From contig WTGF01000068.1 of the NCBI GenBank assembly GCA_011525385.1, forward strand, positions 1 through 57,239: DNA of 57,239 bases, read 5' to 3'. The notes beneath the pieces are model-generated. The model made no database searches, had not been told where the DNA came from, and saw only the letters and a list, made by a program, of their open reading frames with translations. Source of the stretch: Chloroflexota bacterium. GTDB lineage: Bacteria > Chloroflexota > Anaerolineae > Aggregatilineales > Phototrophicaceae. Below, in pieces: positions 55,740-57,239 of the stretch. Each line of letters begins with the position of its first letter. Position 1 is the stretch's first letter. Position numbers and translations under genes: made by a program.

Positions 55740-57209
55740 ATGAAAAGCCTGAAAACCGTTTTGCTGTTGCTTGTAGTGTGTTCGTTGTGCCTGCCGCTGG
55801 TATCGGCGCAGGACTCGTTCCCCTTGACGGACCCGGCGACCGGCGCGCGCCCCTATGAAGGACGGGAATTGCGCATCATCAACACCGAGGTAGTGCCGAT
55901 CCTGGCTTATGAGCACGAGATTCTTGATCCGGCATATGAAGAAGCGTCTGGCGTCACGCTGATTTACGAAAACATGGCGCATAGCGATCTGCTGCCGCGC
56001 ATACAGACAACTTGCGCCGCTGGCGGCGATGACTTCGACATCATGTTCGTTGAAGATGGCTGGGCAGGCGCTCTGGCGGCGCTGGGCTGTCTGGAAGAGT
56101 TGGACGGCCTTTATCTGGCGGCGCCCGGCGATTCCCATCCAGAAGACTTCACCGCGAGAGCCTTCGGCACTGTCGCCATGGCCAAAGAGAAGTGGGTAGG
56201 CATCCCCACCTTGGTGGCGGTCGGCATGTTCGCCTATCGGACCGATCTCTTTGGCGATCCCGATGAACAAGCCGCCTTCCAGGAAGCCTACGGACGCGAA
56301 TTGACCGTGCCGCAGACCTGGGAAGAGCTGGCCGAAGTCGGCGAATTCTTCACCCGTCCCGAGGATGAGCTTTGGGGCTTCAATTACCGCTATGGCACGC
56401 CCAACAATATCCTCTTCGATTACATGATCCACTTCGGCTTCTCGCGCGGGGTCGACTTCTTCGATGCCGATTTCAACCCGCTCTTCGGTACGGAAGCGGC
56501 CATAGACACCGCCAATTTCTTCGTCGGTCAAGATTTCCTGGCTTTGCAGCCGCCCGGGCGCGAATCCTACCAATTTGGCGAAGTCTTGCAGAACTTCACG
56601 CAAGGCAAGGTAGCGATGTATGGCACCGAGAGCTGGGCCATCCCGCTGCTTTTGGATCCCGAAGCGTCGGTCGTGGCCGAACATACCGCCTTCGCGCCCA
56701 TACCGGGCTGGCGCAATCCGGAAACGGGCGAGATTCAATCCGCTTTGCTTTCGGCGGGTCCGGCATACATGATCAACGCCCATATCTCGGACGAGCAAAA
56801 GCAGTTGGCTTGGGACTATCTGCAACTGGCGCACGGAAAAGAATTCGCCCGCTTGCTGGCGGATCAACGGGGCGCCGGGCATCGCGTATCCGTGCTGACC
56901 GATCCCGATCTGGTGGCGAAGTGGCCCCATCTGACCGCGAATTTCGAAGCCATGAAGGTCGGCATCGGACGTCCGGCCGAGCCTTGGTGGCCGGAAGCGG
57001 AGAACGCCATCGGCCGCGCTTTGCAAGAGATTGCGGCGGGCGGCGATGCGGCCAGCCTAATGGCGGAAGCCAACGCCGATATTGTCGAAATCGTAGAGGA
57101 CGCCGGCTACTATGACGAGGGCATCACCTATGTATCGGTCGAACAGCGCGAAGAATTCGTCTGCGCGAAGATGGCCGAGTTGGGTCTGGACCACGACGAG
57201 TGCATGTAG
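55740..57209 (+). CDS. Extracellular solute-binding protein (sugar ABC importer)
   Basis: A 489-residue family 1 solute-binding protein. Residues 1-23 form a signal peptide (LLLLVVCSLCLPLVSA). The lobes carry GGDDFDIMFVEDGWAGALAALGCLEEL, VPQTWEELAEVGEFFTRPEDELWGFNYRYG and a hinge-like LAWDYLQLAHGKEFARLLADQRGAGHRVSVL, common in carbohydrate binders. The gene has a strong AAGGAG ribosome site and follows an IclR regulator; the matching permease genes probably lie just past the window end (only 30 nt remain). Its family is the same as the binding protein at 11757, but the two are not recent duplicates. Confidence 0.88.
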   Translation: MKSLKTVLLLLVVCSLCLPLVSAQDSFPLTDPATGARPYEGRELRIINTEVVPILAYEHEILDPAYEEASGVTLIYENMAHSDLLPRIQTTCAAGGDDFDIMFVEDGWAGALAALGCLEELDGLYLAAPGDSHPEDFTARAFGTVAMAKEKWVGIPTLVAVGMFAYRTDLFGDPDEQAAFQEAYGRELTVPQTWEELAEVGEFFTRPEDELWGFNYRYGTPNNILFDYMIHFGFSRGVDFFDADFNPLFGTEAAIDTANFFVGQDFLALQPPGRESYQFGEVLQNFTQGKVAMYGTESWAIPLLLDPEASVVAEHTAFAPIPGWRNPETGEIQSALLSAGPAYMINAHISDEQKQLAWDYLQLAHGKEFARLLADQRGAGHRVSVLTDPDLVAKWPHLTANFEAMKVGIGRPAEPWWPEAENAIGRALQEIAAGGDAASLMAEANADIVEIVEDAGYYDEGITYVSVEQREEFVCAKMAELGLDHDECM

Positions 57210-57239
57210 GAGATTTTCCCCCCACCCCCAAGCCCCCCT

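Noticed and set aside
55734..57026. 430-codon minus-strand frame opposite the solute-binding protein
   Set aside because: Antisense shadow of a gene with a signal peptide, strong ribosome site and family motifs.

Overview
This 57 kb window is a chromosomal segment rich in environmental-heterotroph genes, GC-rich (roughly mid-to-high 50s percent by eye) with densely packed genes. The mix of families points to Chloroflexota, most likely an Anaerolineae-like lineage: CSLREA/parallel-beta-helix proteins, Uma2 and NYN proteins, sugar ABC importers under IclR regulators, a CarD-type RNA polymerase binder, phytanoyl-CoA-type dioxygenase, Cys-rich SH3 proteins, and short intergenic palindromes carrying GTAG. 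This placement is inferred from gene families and has not been tested by phylogeny. I saw no rRNA, tRNA or CRISPR array.

Layout. 0.6-7.3 kb: metallophosphoesterase, 3'(2'),5'-bisphosphate nucleotidase, GT4 glycosyltransferase, a Uma2 protein with a duplicated N-terminus, an orphan ABC-2-like membrane protein and a PHP phosphoesterase. 7.9-9.6 kb: a type II restriction-modification pair in which a NotI-family nuclease is translationally coupled to a D12-class adenine methyltransferase. 9.8-15.8 kb: a carbohydrate ABC importer (binding protein plus two permeases), a divergent IclR regulator and an aldehyde dehydrogenase; all three promoter regions carry GTTGC/GCAAC operator-like half-sites, which suggests one regulon. 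15.8-20.5 kb: a 1581-residue secreted beta-helix protein of four modules. 20.7-31 kb: nitrilase-family amidase, CarD, a toastrack-like protein, a small membrane protein, GNAT, a DCC thiol oxidoreductase, a Rad50/SbcC-like ATPase, a 2OG dioxygenase, a zinc ribbon and an isopropylmalate/homoisocitrate dehydrogenase. 31.1-36.2 kb: a malic enzyme-phosphotransacetylase fusion flanked by stray copies of its own 5' and 3' ends, plus an NYN protein and a single-module CSLREA protein. 36.3-42.9 kb: Fur regulator, Gfo/Idh/MocA oxidoreductase with a sugar isomerase, a His-rich CDF transporter, an AlkZ-like glycosylase, a monoheme cytochrome lipoprotein and a membrane protein.

43.4-53.1 kb holds phage-type structural genes (prohead protease fused to HK97-type capsid protein, gp6-like connector, a tail-hub-like protein) interleaved with accessory cargo: a DUF6941-like/HicA/HicB cassette, two unknown genes, an MFS exporter and a stand-alone TipAS domain. 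No terminase, portal, tape measure or integrase was seen, so it looks like a degraded or domesticated particle locus. 53.2-57.2 kb: a secreted Cys-rich repeat protein with an HEACH metallopeptidase-like end, then a second IclR regulator and an extracellular solute-binding protein whose permeases probably lie beyond the window.

The least explained signal is a dispersed two-hairpin element of about 80-90 nt present in five copies (near 9.7, 21.9, 43.3, 43.5 and 50.4 kb). Its second hairpin changes sequence between copies but keeps pairing, so it may be an uncharacterised structured RNA or a mobile palindromic repeat. Two copies sit in tandem ahead of the capsid gene.
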